Shown here: in pieces, positions 1 through 8,780 of the stretch
Layout: each line of letters starts with the position of its first letter
How positions within the stretch are numbered: the first letter of the stretch is position 1
Assembly (NCBI GenBank): GCA_038373865.1
Contig: JAXGGA010005179.1
Span: 16,543 to 80,542 of the forward strand
Direction of reading: 5' to 3'
DNA: 64,000 nucleotides
Source of the DNA: Uloborus plumipes
Lineage: Eukaryota; Arthropoda; Arachnida; Araneae; Uloboridae
Translations under genes and position numbers: made by a program
The notes under the pieces: generated by a model
Seen by the model: only the letters and a program-made list of their open reading frames with translations
What the model was told of the DNA's origin: nothing
Database searches by the model: none

Positions 1-461
1 TAGTTTTAAGGCCCGTGTTTTTGTAGCGTGAGAAATAAGCTTATCAATGGAAATATTTTTAGGACTTATTTTCCTTCATTAGTTAATTTTTGGTACTGAA
101 AAAGAGGCTCTTCGTAAACACGGAGCAAGCGTAAGCTATGTTTTTGTTGGAAGTGATAATTAAAAGTTGGTTTAATGTTTTTAAGATCGTGCGTAATTTT
201 TATGTTTTTTGTCCATGCATTATTCAAAAAAGATTGACCATTATTCTTTCATGAAATAAAAAGATAAATGTTATTTGTGCGCCGAGAATTTTATTTCAGA
301 AACTTTTTCTTTCCATCCACAGTTTACTTTAAAAAAACGTAGAATTATAATATAGAATTGATACTCTAAGTTTACTGCTTTTTTTAAGTTCATATAATCA
401 GCATAAAGATTGTTTTTATTGTTAAAAATAAAATGTTCCTAAGCCGATGTCTTTATTTCAG
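1..461. other. intron of the SLC17-type gene, no feature seen
   Basis: AT-rich sequence ending in a polypyrimidine tract and an AG acceptor at 460-461. It is read as intron because the exon that follows opens in mid-codon. Earlier exons of the gene must lie left of the window. Confidence 0.6.
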
Positions 462-569
462 CTCTGGTAGTGTGTGCACTCTTTTCGTTCGTCATAGTTC
501 CAACCGATCCAACAACGTCCTTCTACTGCTTTACGTTGTCTTTTGTGGCTATAGCTTTCTGTTTGGCTG
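462..569 (+). CDS. SLC17-type anion transporter, third-last coding exon
   Basis: Encodes about 36 residues of two hydrophobic stretches (LVVCALFSFVIVP, then a short polar turn PTDPTTS, then FYCFTLSFVAIAFCLAG). These would be late membrane helices of a major-facilitator protein. The exon has an AG acceptor at 460-461 and a GT donor (ggtaag) at 570-571. Two bases of a split codon open it and one base closes it; that base joins the next exon as a Gly codon, so the frame runs through. The family call rests mainly on the next two exons: SLC17 proteins have this hydrophobic pair just before an N-x-x-D-x-x-x-R-Y-A segment. SLC17 members move organic anions, phosphate, sialic acid, glutamate or nucleotides across plasma or vesicle membranes. 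The substrate here cannot be told. Confidence 0.8.
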
Positions 570-1570
570 GTAAGAAAACAACTTGAGTGCACTGAAAACT
601 ATTTTTTTTTATGTACGAACTAATTAAAAATAAAAATTCATTGCACAAACTTTAAATGGAGGTACTTTAAATTAAGGTACATACATGGATCATTAGCATG
701 AACAGAAACAATGAGGCAGCCGAACTTTCAAAGAGAAACACAGAAATTACTTAAACAGTTACCAGCAACTTTTACTTACCAGCAACGTTTCTTTCGTCAC
801 ATTGTAAAGCTATGTGATATTTCAATGCTGGCTAATTTCAAATAATTATTAAATGTTTACTCCAAAACTAAAAATAACTTCAATTAGTTTACAAGTAACA
901 GAACATGATGGTGTGGTTCACACAGAAGTAGTCAGAAATTGCTGTATTCAAATAGAACTGCTCTTCATATTCAGAATTAACGTTATTTTAGCTTTTTCTT
1001 TTAAAAAAAAGATTTATACATTTGAAAGAATTAAGTACAGTTTTTGATACAAGGAATTAAAAAACAAAGTCCAAAAAATTAGGCTATAGTCACATCAGCA
1101 GCCTGATACGTTAGGGCAGCTATGTTACTCAGATCACACGTCTCCCTTTTAAAATCTTAGCTAACAGTAACAGTATTTCCACCCAATGGAGAAAGAAATA
1201 CATCCTTAAAAACACCTCCTTTTTATGGCTGTCTAAAAGTATTTCATATTAATTTCAAGTATATGCATAAAATTGTCTCTGCAATTCATGCGTCACTGTA
1301 TTTTTGTAATAATAATAATACTATTTTTATTATTTTAATCAATTTGCTACTATTTGTAACTCTAAAGATTGAGGAATAATCTTATTGTAGCTTTGAAACA
1401 TGTTTCAAACAGCACACACATGTTGTGTATTATGGGGATAATTTTGCAAAATTAATTGCCGGGAACTTTTTCAAAGTGTTTGAATAGTAAACATTTAAAC
1501 TATACAATTTCATTTTTTTCTTTGCGAAAACATTTTTACACTGAAACTTATTTTTCTTGTTCATTTCTAG
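570..1570. other. intron, about 1.0 kb
   Basis: GT at 570-571 and AG at 1569-1570 bound an AT-rich intron. It holds a short AAT-type microsatellite near 1310-1340. No ORF or delimited repeat was recognised. Confidence 0.8.
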
Positions 1571-1701
1571 GATCTTTACCCAATGCCCTAGACCTTTCTT
1601 CTCGCTATGCACCACTAATAATGTCAATGGGGATGATGTTCTCTATGTTAGCCGTTGTTGCGCAGGATTATTTCATGTACTACATCATTGAAAATGAGAT
1701 G
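1571..1701 (+). CDS. SLC17-type anion transporter, penultimate coding exon
   Basis: Encodes about 43 residues beginning SLPNALDLSSRYAPLIMSMG. The N-A-L-D-L-S-S-R-Y-A-P string matches the family pattern N-x-x-D-[IL]-[AS]-P-R-Y-A at the cytoplasmic start of a late helix in SLC17 proteins (sialin, VGLUT and the arthropod 'putative inorganic phosphate cotransporters'). The rest (MMFSMLAVVAQDYFMYYIIENEM) is unusual. Family members normally carry an S/T-N and several glycines and a proline here, and this protein has none of them, so it is a divergent member or a relaxed copy. The splice sites are tttctag / ggtatgt and the exon ends on a codon boundary. Confidence 0.88.
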
Positions 1702-1726
1702 GTATGTGTCAGTGAAAATAAATATA

Positions 1727-3253
1727 CACTGCGATTCAAAAGTTTAGACAAAATGCGAATATGTGAATAAAAAGAAAACTAATCAACGAAATGCTTTCAA
1801 ATTTCTACTGCGGGTACACAATATGGTCCCAAATACGTGTCTGGAGTTCTTATAACTATAACTGGAATCAAATTTTGGATATTACAGAAGATAGTTTTTT
1901 ACATTGTTGCAAAAGTTTAGACAATAGTCAGATTTTATGCAAATATCCCTCGAAATGTGATTGGTGGAGGAAATGCGGGACCGTATTATTCATTTATAAA
2001 GTGCAGAGATTGCTGAACAAATAATCAAAATCTCAAAAGCTTTTTAGTTCTCGTGTAAAGAAGATGAGAAAGTTTGGAAGCCGAAATTTGAAAATGAACC
2101 TACTTTATTAATTTTTTGTCTTTTAAATCGGCTCTAGTATGGTAGTACATTGCTTTTTACTTTGTGAAGAGCAAATTCAGACATGCGTATCGATCAAAAA
2201 GTCCAAGAAAAATGATATTTCTTAAGGATGAAGAAATTGAAAAAACGGCTCAGACTGACGATTCGCCCCTTAATCCTACAAAACTTCAACTTGGGTCAAA
2301 AACAGCACGTGACAGCATAAGTAGATGAATATCTGAATCGGAATGCATAAAAAAAAACAAAGAATTGTGCCTGAGCCTTTTAGGACAGAGTGTCCCAAAT
2401 AAGCCAGATTTTAATGTGAAAAGCAGCATATGTATCATCGTGACTAAAAAATGAATGGTACTTTCTTTGATAAAAATTATTAAAATTGGGATGGCCTAGA
2501 TGGATTATAATTCTTTTCGCGGGACTTGAGAAATATCCAATGATCATATGCTGTGCTGCTTTTACCAATAAAATCTGGCTTATTTGGGACACTCTGTCCT
2601 AAAAGGCTCAGGCACAATTCTTTGTTTTTTTATGCATTCCGATTCAGATGTTCATCTACTTATGCTGTCACGTGCTGTTTTTGACCCAAGTTGAAGTTTT
2701 GTAGGATTAAGGGGCGAATCGTCAGTCTGAGCCGTTTTTTCAATTCCTTCATCCTTAAGAAATATCATTTTTCTTGGACTTTTTGATCGATACGCATGTC
2801 TGAATTTGCTCTCCACAAAGTAAAAAACAATGTACTACCATACTAGAGCCGATTTAAAAGACAAAAAATTAATAAAGTAGGTTCATTTTCAAATTTTGGC
2901 TTCCAAACTTTCTCATCTTCTTTACACGAGAACTAAAGAGCTTTTGAGATTTTGATTATTTGTTCAGCAATCTCTGCACTTTATAAATGAATAATACAGT
3001 CCCGCATTTCCTCCACCAATCACATTTCGAGGGATATTTGCATAAAATCTGACTATTGTCTAAACTTTTGCAACAATGTAAAAAACTATCTTCTGTAATA
3101 TCCAAAATTTGATTCCAGTTATAGTTATAAGAACTCCAGACACGTATTTGGGACCATATTGTGTACCCGCAGTAGAAATTTGAAAGCATTTCGTTGATTA
3201 GTTTTCTTTCTATTCACATATTCGCATTTTGTCTAAACTTTTGAATCGCAGTG
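1727..3253. mobile_element. 1.5-kb foldback (near-perfect palindrome) with TA target duplication
   Basis: The left arm starts CACTGCGATTCAAAAGTTTA and the right arm ends with its reverse complement. Pairing continues inward to about 2435 and 2540, leaving a loop of about 100 bp. TA dinucleotides flank both ends (1725-1726, 3254-3255), as for Tc1/mariner-type insertions. The arms are so alike that the same 77-codon ORF appears on opposite strands (1791-2024 and 2956-3189). Arm differences are a few substitutions (for example cgg/cag near 1980/3000) and one 5-bp gap near the loop. No transposase was recognised. It sits only 25 bp inside the intron, so any unspliced transcript would fold into about 700 bp of double-stranded RNA. 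Confidence 0.9.
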
Positions 3254-3292
3254 TACTTGTACTTGTGCCTTTTGAGTAAAAGGGAAAAATTT

Positions 3293-3307
3293 GCGTGTGT
3301 GTGTGTG

Positions 3308-3350
<43 letters not shown>
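3293..3350. repeat. compound microsatellite (GT)n(AT)n(GT)n
   Basis: Alternating GT, then AT, then GT dinucleotides, directly right of the foldback element. Confidence 0.97.
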
Positions 3351-3895
3351 AAACGAGGAATCATTTTATCATTAATACATGTATCCTAAAAATTGGGCTA
3401 CGTAATTTTCGTTGATTTATCTTTTCCCTTTCAAATATATTATGGTTATACTAATTTTTGTGGCACTACTATGAAACCATCACCTTACACTGTTAATTGA
3501 ACAATTTATTTCAAAAACCAATCAAGCGGCAAGCTCAAAAAGTTCAAAAAAGCATTTTTACCCTTATTTTAAAATTTTTCGATAGGGATTACAATATTTA
3601 AGAATGAAATGTAGGCATACTTAAATAAATGTTCTTTAATAAAAAGTGTTGTAATCGCGATTGAATAATTTAATGTGGTATAAATGTTTTCTTACAATAA
3701 GAAATTTTCCTTTTGACTGGTTTTTGAAGTAAACGATTCAATTTATGACTATCATTTGGCATTGGGTGGGCTTCCAAAGACGAGCTTGCCTTTGCCCGGT
3801 ACAGGAAGTCCAGTGTTCGACCCCAGCAGCACCAGAACGTTCAAATTTGGTGCAAAAATGGTGTTATTGGTCAAATAACGGTGCTAAGTGTCTCT

Positions 3896-4100
3896 TGAAC
3901 GTTATATTCGACGTGCAAAAACAGTAATAGTATCACGGTGTCATTTCAGTGCTTGGTGTCATTTCAGTGCTTAAGGAACGTGATATTTGACGTGCAAAAA
4001 CAGTAATATTATCACGGTGTCATTTCAGTGCTTAAGGAACGTGATATTTGACGTGCAAAAACAGTAATATTATCACGGTGTCATTTCAGTGCTTAAGGAG
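3896..4100. repeat. 61-bp tandem array, about three units
   Basis: The unit carrying gtcatttcagtgcttaagga and acgtgcaaaaacagtaata recurs with starts at 3959, 4020 and 4081, a period of 61 bp. The last two full units are nearly identical. An older, diverged half unit precedes them, and a 20-bp internal slip (tgtcatttcagtgcttgg) sits at 3940-3958. The unit has no coding frame and no CRISPR-like spacers. Confidence 0.95.
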
Positions 4101-4359
4101 GTGCTTAATTTCTCAGAATTGAGGTCGTGAATTGCTGCTTTTTAGAAAGGGGGGAGGAATCATATCTTCAGAAACTTTAAGTTTTATCCTAAACAACTCT
4201 TTCTCCCAAGATCCTAATCAGATTTGCATGCATTTCAGTAAAAAAACATTATATTCATACTAATAAAATGATATGATTTACGCCTTTAGTCTTTCATAGA
4301 TGGCGCCTCCTGCAAAAAAATTTTCTTTTAAAGTATTATTTTTCTCCCTCGATAAGATC

Positions 4360-4426
4360 AAGTTGCGTCTAGTGGTTAGCGTGTCCTGCTGGAGTCGCAA
4401 GGGACCCGCGTTCGAATCCCGTGGAA
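4360..4426 (+). repeat. tRNA-derived SINE head or tRNA pseudogene
   Basis: Contains an A-box-like tctagtggttagcgtg and a B-box-like gcgttcgaatcccgtgg at tRNA spacing, but there is no complete acceptor stem. It is followed by an AT-rich (TAATTAAA) stretch like a SINE tail. This is not a functional tRNA gene. Confidence 0.7.
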
Positions 4427-5456
4427 TGAATATGTTAAATTCAAAGTAATTAAGCAATCAATAATTAAATTAAATAAATTAATTAAGTAATTAAATAATT
4501 AAAACCAAGATGGCGACGATCATGGATCAAAAATGGCGGATCAAAAATGACGTCACGGTTAAAACACGTCACGGTCCCGGATAGTGGGGTATACGTAGTA
4601 TACTTTTTTAGCTGGGGAGCACTGAAAACAAACGTATTTTCAGAACCTAAATATAACCTATCATTCCACGTTCAAAACTGGGACAAAAAAGGTGGTCAAC
4701 ACCAGATTTCGACGTGTCATATTACCATCGATCGATGAGACACATAGACGTTGACAACACGTGCTGCGAGAACGTGTTTTGAACGTGCCGGCTGGTGCGC
4801 TCTGTACGTGTTGCAGAACGTGTTTTGAACGCCTTTGTGCTGTTTGGGGATTCTCACCAGCGCCTTGGGTGTGATTTCCTTTCTCTGTGCAAATCTTTCC
4901 CGTGTTGTCTCGCTTGTTAATAAATAAGCAACTTTGAATATGAAACTTTTTCATTGTTGTCACATGTACGAGTAAAGACTCATGCGAGGAGGCACTTATC
5001 ATGCAGTCCTGTTTAAAATTAAATGAGCGAATGCTCCAGCATGAAATCTGAAATCATTTGGCATCGTCTGGTTACTTACAAGTCCTTTCGTTTACAATTT
5101 AGTCCATTTCATTGATTGTTTTGAGTTTTTGATGTTTCTTGGGAGAAGTTGCAAGCTTTTCGGACGAATTCCACGACTAAATTCCAATGTTTCATGTTCC
5201 GTCTCATACCGGTTGAGATTTATGTGTCGATATGAAGAATCTAAATATTAAAAAAATAACTGATTAACTTCAAATACACTCGCCAAGCTGGAAAAAAAAC
5301 TCGCCAGTGGAGAGTAAATCCTGCAATTCCCCACACCCCTGTCCATTTTTCCTATTTGTATGAAACTAAGAATAAATAAAAATTTGAAAACATAGGAGGA
5401 AATTCATGTAAAATTATAGCGAATAGAAACACAGGGTAATCATCATAGATATAGTA

Positions 5457-6015
5457 CAGTGAACTCTCACTTATACGCCGCCTCATTTATGCACCTTTTT
5501 CATTTATACGACGATTTTAAATGGTCTCAGCGCATTCCATAGCAAAATAATGATAGTATCGTTCGTTTATGCGTCGCTCTAAAGATAAATATTTCACTTA
5601 TGCGCCGAATTTTGCCTAAAATGTATGAAAATTTATTTAGTTTCTTTAAAATAAAGCATTTTCCTTTACTTTCCTCTTTAATTTTTCGCCTTTATTGCTC
5701 ACGGAAGGCATTTTTTCCGCATAAACTAAAGTTCGGAGATGGACAATTATCTATTATGCATCGTTTTAAAGGGAACAGTTTGTAATTAGGTATGGTACAA
5801 CTTTTGTTTTCTCTTTATCATTATAGTTACGTTACAGCAATTGCCAAACTGTAAGAATATGTCCCTTTTCTACAGAAACATTCTTATTCACTCTCTCATT
5901 AGAACCTATGTTGAGTTTTAGTTCTTTAAATAGGCTTGTTCACTTATACGTCTCTCTCACTTATGCGCCTTTTTCTGTTGGTCCCTAGGGCAGGCGCATA
6001 AGTGAGAGTTCACTG
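5457..6015. mobile_element. pogo/Tigger-type non-autonomous element, 559 bp
   Basis: Terminal inverted repeat CAGTGAACTCTCACTTATAC at the left and its mirror (gcataagtgagagttcactg) at the right, flanked by TA on both sides (5455-5456, 6016-6017). Both ends carry repeated 'cacttatgcgcc'-type subterminal motifs, as seen in pogo/Tigger relatives. There is no transposase. It lies about 340 bp upstream of the last SLC17 exon. Confidence 0.9.
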
Positions 6016-6354
6016 TATAACTAGATACTCAACTCCTGTAGCAGTAGCCACTAGCTACCATTGAACTCGCGCGAATCTTGTATTAAACGAGCAAAAGTTC
6101 AGAATACGATGATGCAATCACCGATCTCCAGCGAGTGCAACGTTGTTTGCACGGCAAAAGTTGTCTGCTTGCATGTGCTTTTCATACGCTTGCCTGTCTA
6201 CTCTTACATCCGTGGTTGCCCATGGTGACGGTTTTGCGTTGTTTTATCTAGTTAATACTAGCACATCAATGTTAATCACCTGGCAGCAGTTCTTGATGGC
6301 GAAAAATTTACTTTTTCAGAAACGAACTCAAGTTTATGTTTACTTATCTTCCAG

Positions 6355-6540
6355 GAATGGAAAACTGTTTTTCTAGTCACTGGAATACTCTGCGTTCTGG
6401 CAGCATTACTCTTCGCTTTTACCGGCTCCGCCGAAGAACAGACCTGGTCGTCTCCATCTCATCGTTACTCTCCAGATGGCGCTCGCTGCTATCCTCGCAT
6501 TGAAGTGGACGAGGACGTACTGGTCACCGATAGTTTGTAA
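6355..6540 (+). CDS. SLC17-type anion transporter, last coding exon
   Basis: Encodes 61 residues and a TAA stop. It begins E-W-K-T-V-F-L-V-T-G-I-L-C-V-L, then a hydrophobic helix, then GSAEEQTW and a polar tail ending VLVTDSL. In SLC17 proteins the last helix is preceded by E-W-x-x-V-F and followed by a short G-E-x-Q-x-W motif and a cytosolic tail, so the order and spacing fit well. The acceptor is cttccag; the exon starts in phase 0, matching the end of the previous exon. About 141 C-terminal residues of the protein lie in this window. The tail has many acidic residues (EVDEDV). No close dileucine sorting signal is evident. Confidence 0.9.
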   Translation, partial: EWKTVFLVTGILCVLAALLFAFTGSAEEQTWSSPSHRYSPDGARCYPRIEVDEDVLVTDSL

Positions 6541-7081
6541 CCAAGTACTTCGACTTCGAGCTCGATGTCATCTTTACGATAGATGGAGAACCTTGAATCA
6601 AGCAAGACTTTTTTCAATCAAACGCATTATGTGACGTTGATTTTGAGTTTAACAACTAATTTCAATCAAAGTAATTGCATATGGTTTTGAAACAAAAAAA
6701 GAAAACAATTTTATTATTATACAACCAAACTCGCTTATAACGATCACGAAAAGATCGCGATATAAGCGAATGCACATAAAGAGTGTCGGTAAAAAAATCA
6801 TATCGTAAATATTATAATTACAGTCCGTTTACCAACGGGATGGAAAGGCTAGCATCCTGTTTACAGGCGGAAATGGATGTATCTATTAGTTTTCAGGGAT
6901 GAGAGTTTTTGCAGATGCGTGTGAGCGTCTAAATTAAGCAGAGTCACCAGTCACATAGAAATCACGAGCATCAAATTTTTGCCTAGATAGACCAACGCCT
7001 CCTAAATACTAAATGCCTACTACACTTGTCTTAATACGAGAGACAGTTGTTCCATGAAATAAATACCTTTGTGCAAAATAT
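6541..7081. other. 3' flank of the SLC17-type gene
   Basis: Probable 3' untranslated and downstream sequence. AATAAA at 7058-7063 is a candidate polyadenylation signal. A 40-bp hairpin (cgcttataacgatc / gatcgcgatataagcg) at 6732-6770 looks like the end of a decayed Tigger-type element. Sequence at 6838-6960 (caggcggaaatggatg, gcagatgcgtgtg) is shared with 48290-48400. Confidence 0.5.
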
Positions 7082-7225
7082 AAAGGATAAATGCAACGTT
7101 AAAAAAGCACAAATGAGCAGAGATACTGCACACACGTGTTTCGGCGTTACAAGGAACGTCTTTTTCAATGCAAAAAAATTGTAAGCTAATGGATGCAGTG
7201 ATTTTTAACGTTGTATTTATCCTTT
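7082..7225. mobile_element. 144-bp MITE with 24-bp inverted ends
   Basis: Begins aaaggataaatgcaacgtt and ends aacgttgtatttatccttt. The core (cacgtgtttcggcgttacaagg) recurs inverted at 7769-7857 and diverged at 29581-29650, so this is a repeat family. The string cagttgttcca occurs on both sides (7044-7054 and 7227-7237), so the insertion boundaries could be wider. Confidence 0.75.
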
Positions 7226-8117
7226 ACAGTTGTTCCACTTTGAGCGCCAAGCCACCTTGCACAAAATAACTTTTTTTTTATGAGCTATGAGTCTTACTGA
7301 GCTGTTATTTTCGATGCTGGACATTAAAAAAAAATCATAGATAAAATTTAAAAAACAATTAACTTAAAATGCTATTTTTGCATATTTGGCGAAATTTCAA
7401 GGTCCTTGCGGAAAATATAAAAGTATTTTGATTTCAAAGCATTTTTTTTTCTACAAACATCTGATACCAATACAGAACTTTTCCCACCACAGGCGTTTTC
7501 AAATTTTCAAAAAAAAAAAAAAGAATTGACATACCTTACTCTATGTTCCATTGAATTTTGTTGCAATAAACTGTTTGACTGTATTAATAGAGTCAACGTC
7601 ATTTTTATCGACTGCACAAGACACGTGCAGAAATAAAACTGAAATCATGTACAAAAAAAAAAAAAAAAAAAAAGATAACTCGATCAAAAGATAACTTTAT
7701 AAACATTTGCTAAGACTGAACTAGAAATGGGAAAGGTTAAAGAAGGATGCAATACAAAGAACATCTCTTTTTTTTTTGCATTGAAAAAGGCGCTCCTTGT
7801 AACGCCGAAACACGTGTCTGCAGTATCCCTGCGTATTTGTGCTTAATTAACGCTGGATTAAAACTTCAGTGTTTAAAGTGTTTTAATTTTTATAAATCTA
7901 AAAATAATGTTTGATAATAAGATACGGCAAACAACTTTTATTCATTTTATATCATTGACATTTAATTTATATTCGTGAAGCAATCAACGAAAAATAAATC
8001 ACCCAATCCAATACTGGGAAGAAATGTGTCGAGGTATGAATGGCAATAGGGTGACTAAAAAAAAAGGATTAAGACCAGTAGTCGTATTTGAAATATGGTT
8101 CAATAAAGATACCAAAA
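7226..8117. other. intergenic stretch with repeat fragments and poly-A tracts
   Basis: Holds a 21-base-scale A tract near 7651-7672 and an inverted partial copy of the 7082-7225 MITE at 7769-7857. No other feature was recognised. Confidence 0.6.
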
Positions 8118-8483
8118 ATGCCACTTTGTATTCACAAGAATTGCTTTGGCTCATGCCTGAACATAAACGAATTGCGTAAAATTTGGATTGTTGGAATTGA
8201 AAATTATACAACTGTTCTAGCAAAAAGACCCGGTGTTGCTTGGGTGTTGATGATGTTATTTTTGTTTCAATTCTTTAGTCGAGTATTTTTTCCACAATAT
8301 AAATTTTTGTATGACTTGGAATATAGAAATACAATACAAAAAGAAAAAGATGAAATGAAGAATACACCATTTTATACTTTAATGGCGGAAATGTTTTATG
8401 TAGCAAATTTAACTTACGATAAAAATGATAAATTAATTCTCGTACGTTTTAGATTTCAAAAAGATGAAATCCGAGTCCGTTAA
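8118..8483 (+). CDS. unrecognised ORF with one membrane span
   Basis: From the first ATG (8118) to a TAA this encodes 121 residues. A polar N-terminus is followed by a hydrophobic run (VAWVLMMLFLFQFFSRVFF), then a charged, tyrosine-rich tail with a K/E-rich segment (TIQKEKDEMK) and a basic end (FQKDEIRVR). An overlapping frame just upstream (7979-8173) is also open and ends in LMPEHKRIA-stop, so the pair may be one older reading frame broken by a frameshift. I recognise no family. It lies between two solid genes on the same strand. It could be a small membrane protein, a retrocopy remnant or chance. Confidence 0.3.
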   Translation: MPLCIHKNCFGSCLNINELRKIWIVGIENYTTVLAKRPGVAWVLMMLFLFQFFSRVFFPQYKFLYDLEYRNTIQKEKDEMKNTPFYTLMAEMFYVANLTYDKNDKLILVRFRFQKDEIRVR

Positions 8484-8780
8484 AAACTAAGTAAACTGCA
8501 CAAAGGATTTATAAATATCGGCATCTAACGAAATGTTTTATCAAATCCAATGTGTTTGATTAAAGATAATAGCTGGAAATTAGTACGTTGACGTTATCAT
8601 AATAGCTTTACTTTCATTATTGGTTTTATAAAAGCAGTTAATGTATTATTGTTTTAAAAAAGACAGATCTGTAACGTTTTCTACAATCTTAATTAAATAA
8701 GTGTGTTGTATAGAGTAAAACTTTTCTCAGTTTCTTGTTTCTTTCATTTTCAACTAATAGATGCACGAGCAAAACTAGTA
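8484..8780. promoter_or_regulatory. upstream region and probable 3' splice site of the IL-17-like gene
   Basis: A pyrimidine-rich run (ctcagtttcttgtttctttcattttcaac) ends in TAG at 8758-8760, just 20 bp before the start codon. This looks like a splice acceptor, so an untranslated 5' exon probably lies further left. No TATA box or upstream exon could be pinned down. Confidence 0.45.

Larger units (their letters stand above)
1702..6354. other. intron, about 4.65 kb, filled with repeats
   Basis: Bounded by GT at 1702-1703 and AG at 6353-6354. It contains a 1.5-kb foldback element (1727-3253), a GT/TA microsatellite, a 61-bp tandem array, a tRNA-like SINE piece and a TA-flanked element (5457-6015), each listed separately. 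The stretches 3351-3895 and 4430-5456 hold no recognisable gene. Near 4770-4830 the segment agaacgtgttttgaacg occurs twice about 52 bp apart. Confidence 0.75.

Noticed and set aside
1456..1770. 104-codon continuous plus-strand ORF including the SLC17 exon
   Set aside because: The part before 1571 is intron (tttctag acceptor) and the part after 1702 reads into intron and the foldback element; only 1571-1701 is coding.
1791..3189. Identical 77-codon ORFs at 1791-2024 (+) and 2956-3189 (-)
   Set aside because: They are the two arms of one palindrome. The translation has no recognisable domain and the duplicate is explained by the inverted repeat.
3896..4100. CRISPR-like regular repeats
   Set aside because: Units are directly adjacent with no unique spacers, in a eukaryotic intron; this is a minisatellite.
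4661..5002. 113-codon minus-strand ORF
   Set aside because: Overlaps a local acgtgttttgaacg duplication and shows no domain. Probably chance reading of moderately GC-rich repeat DNA.
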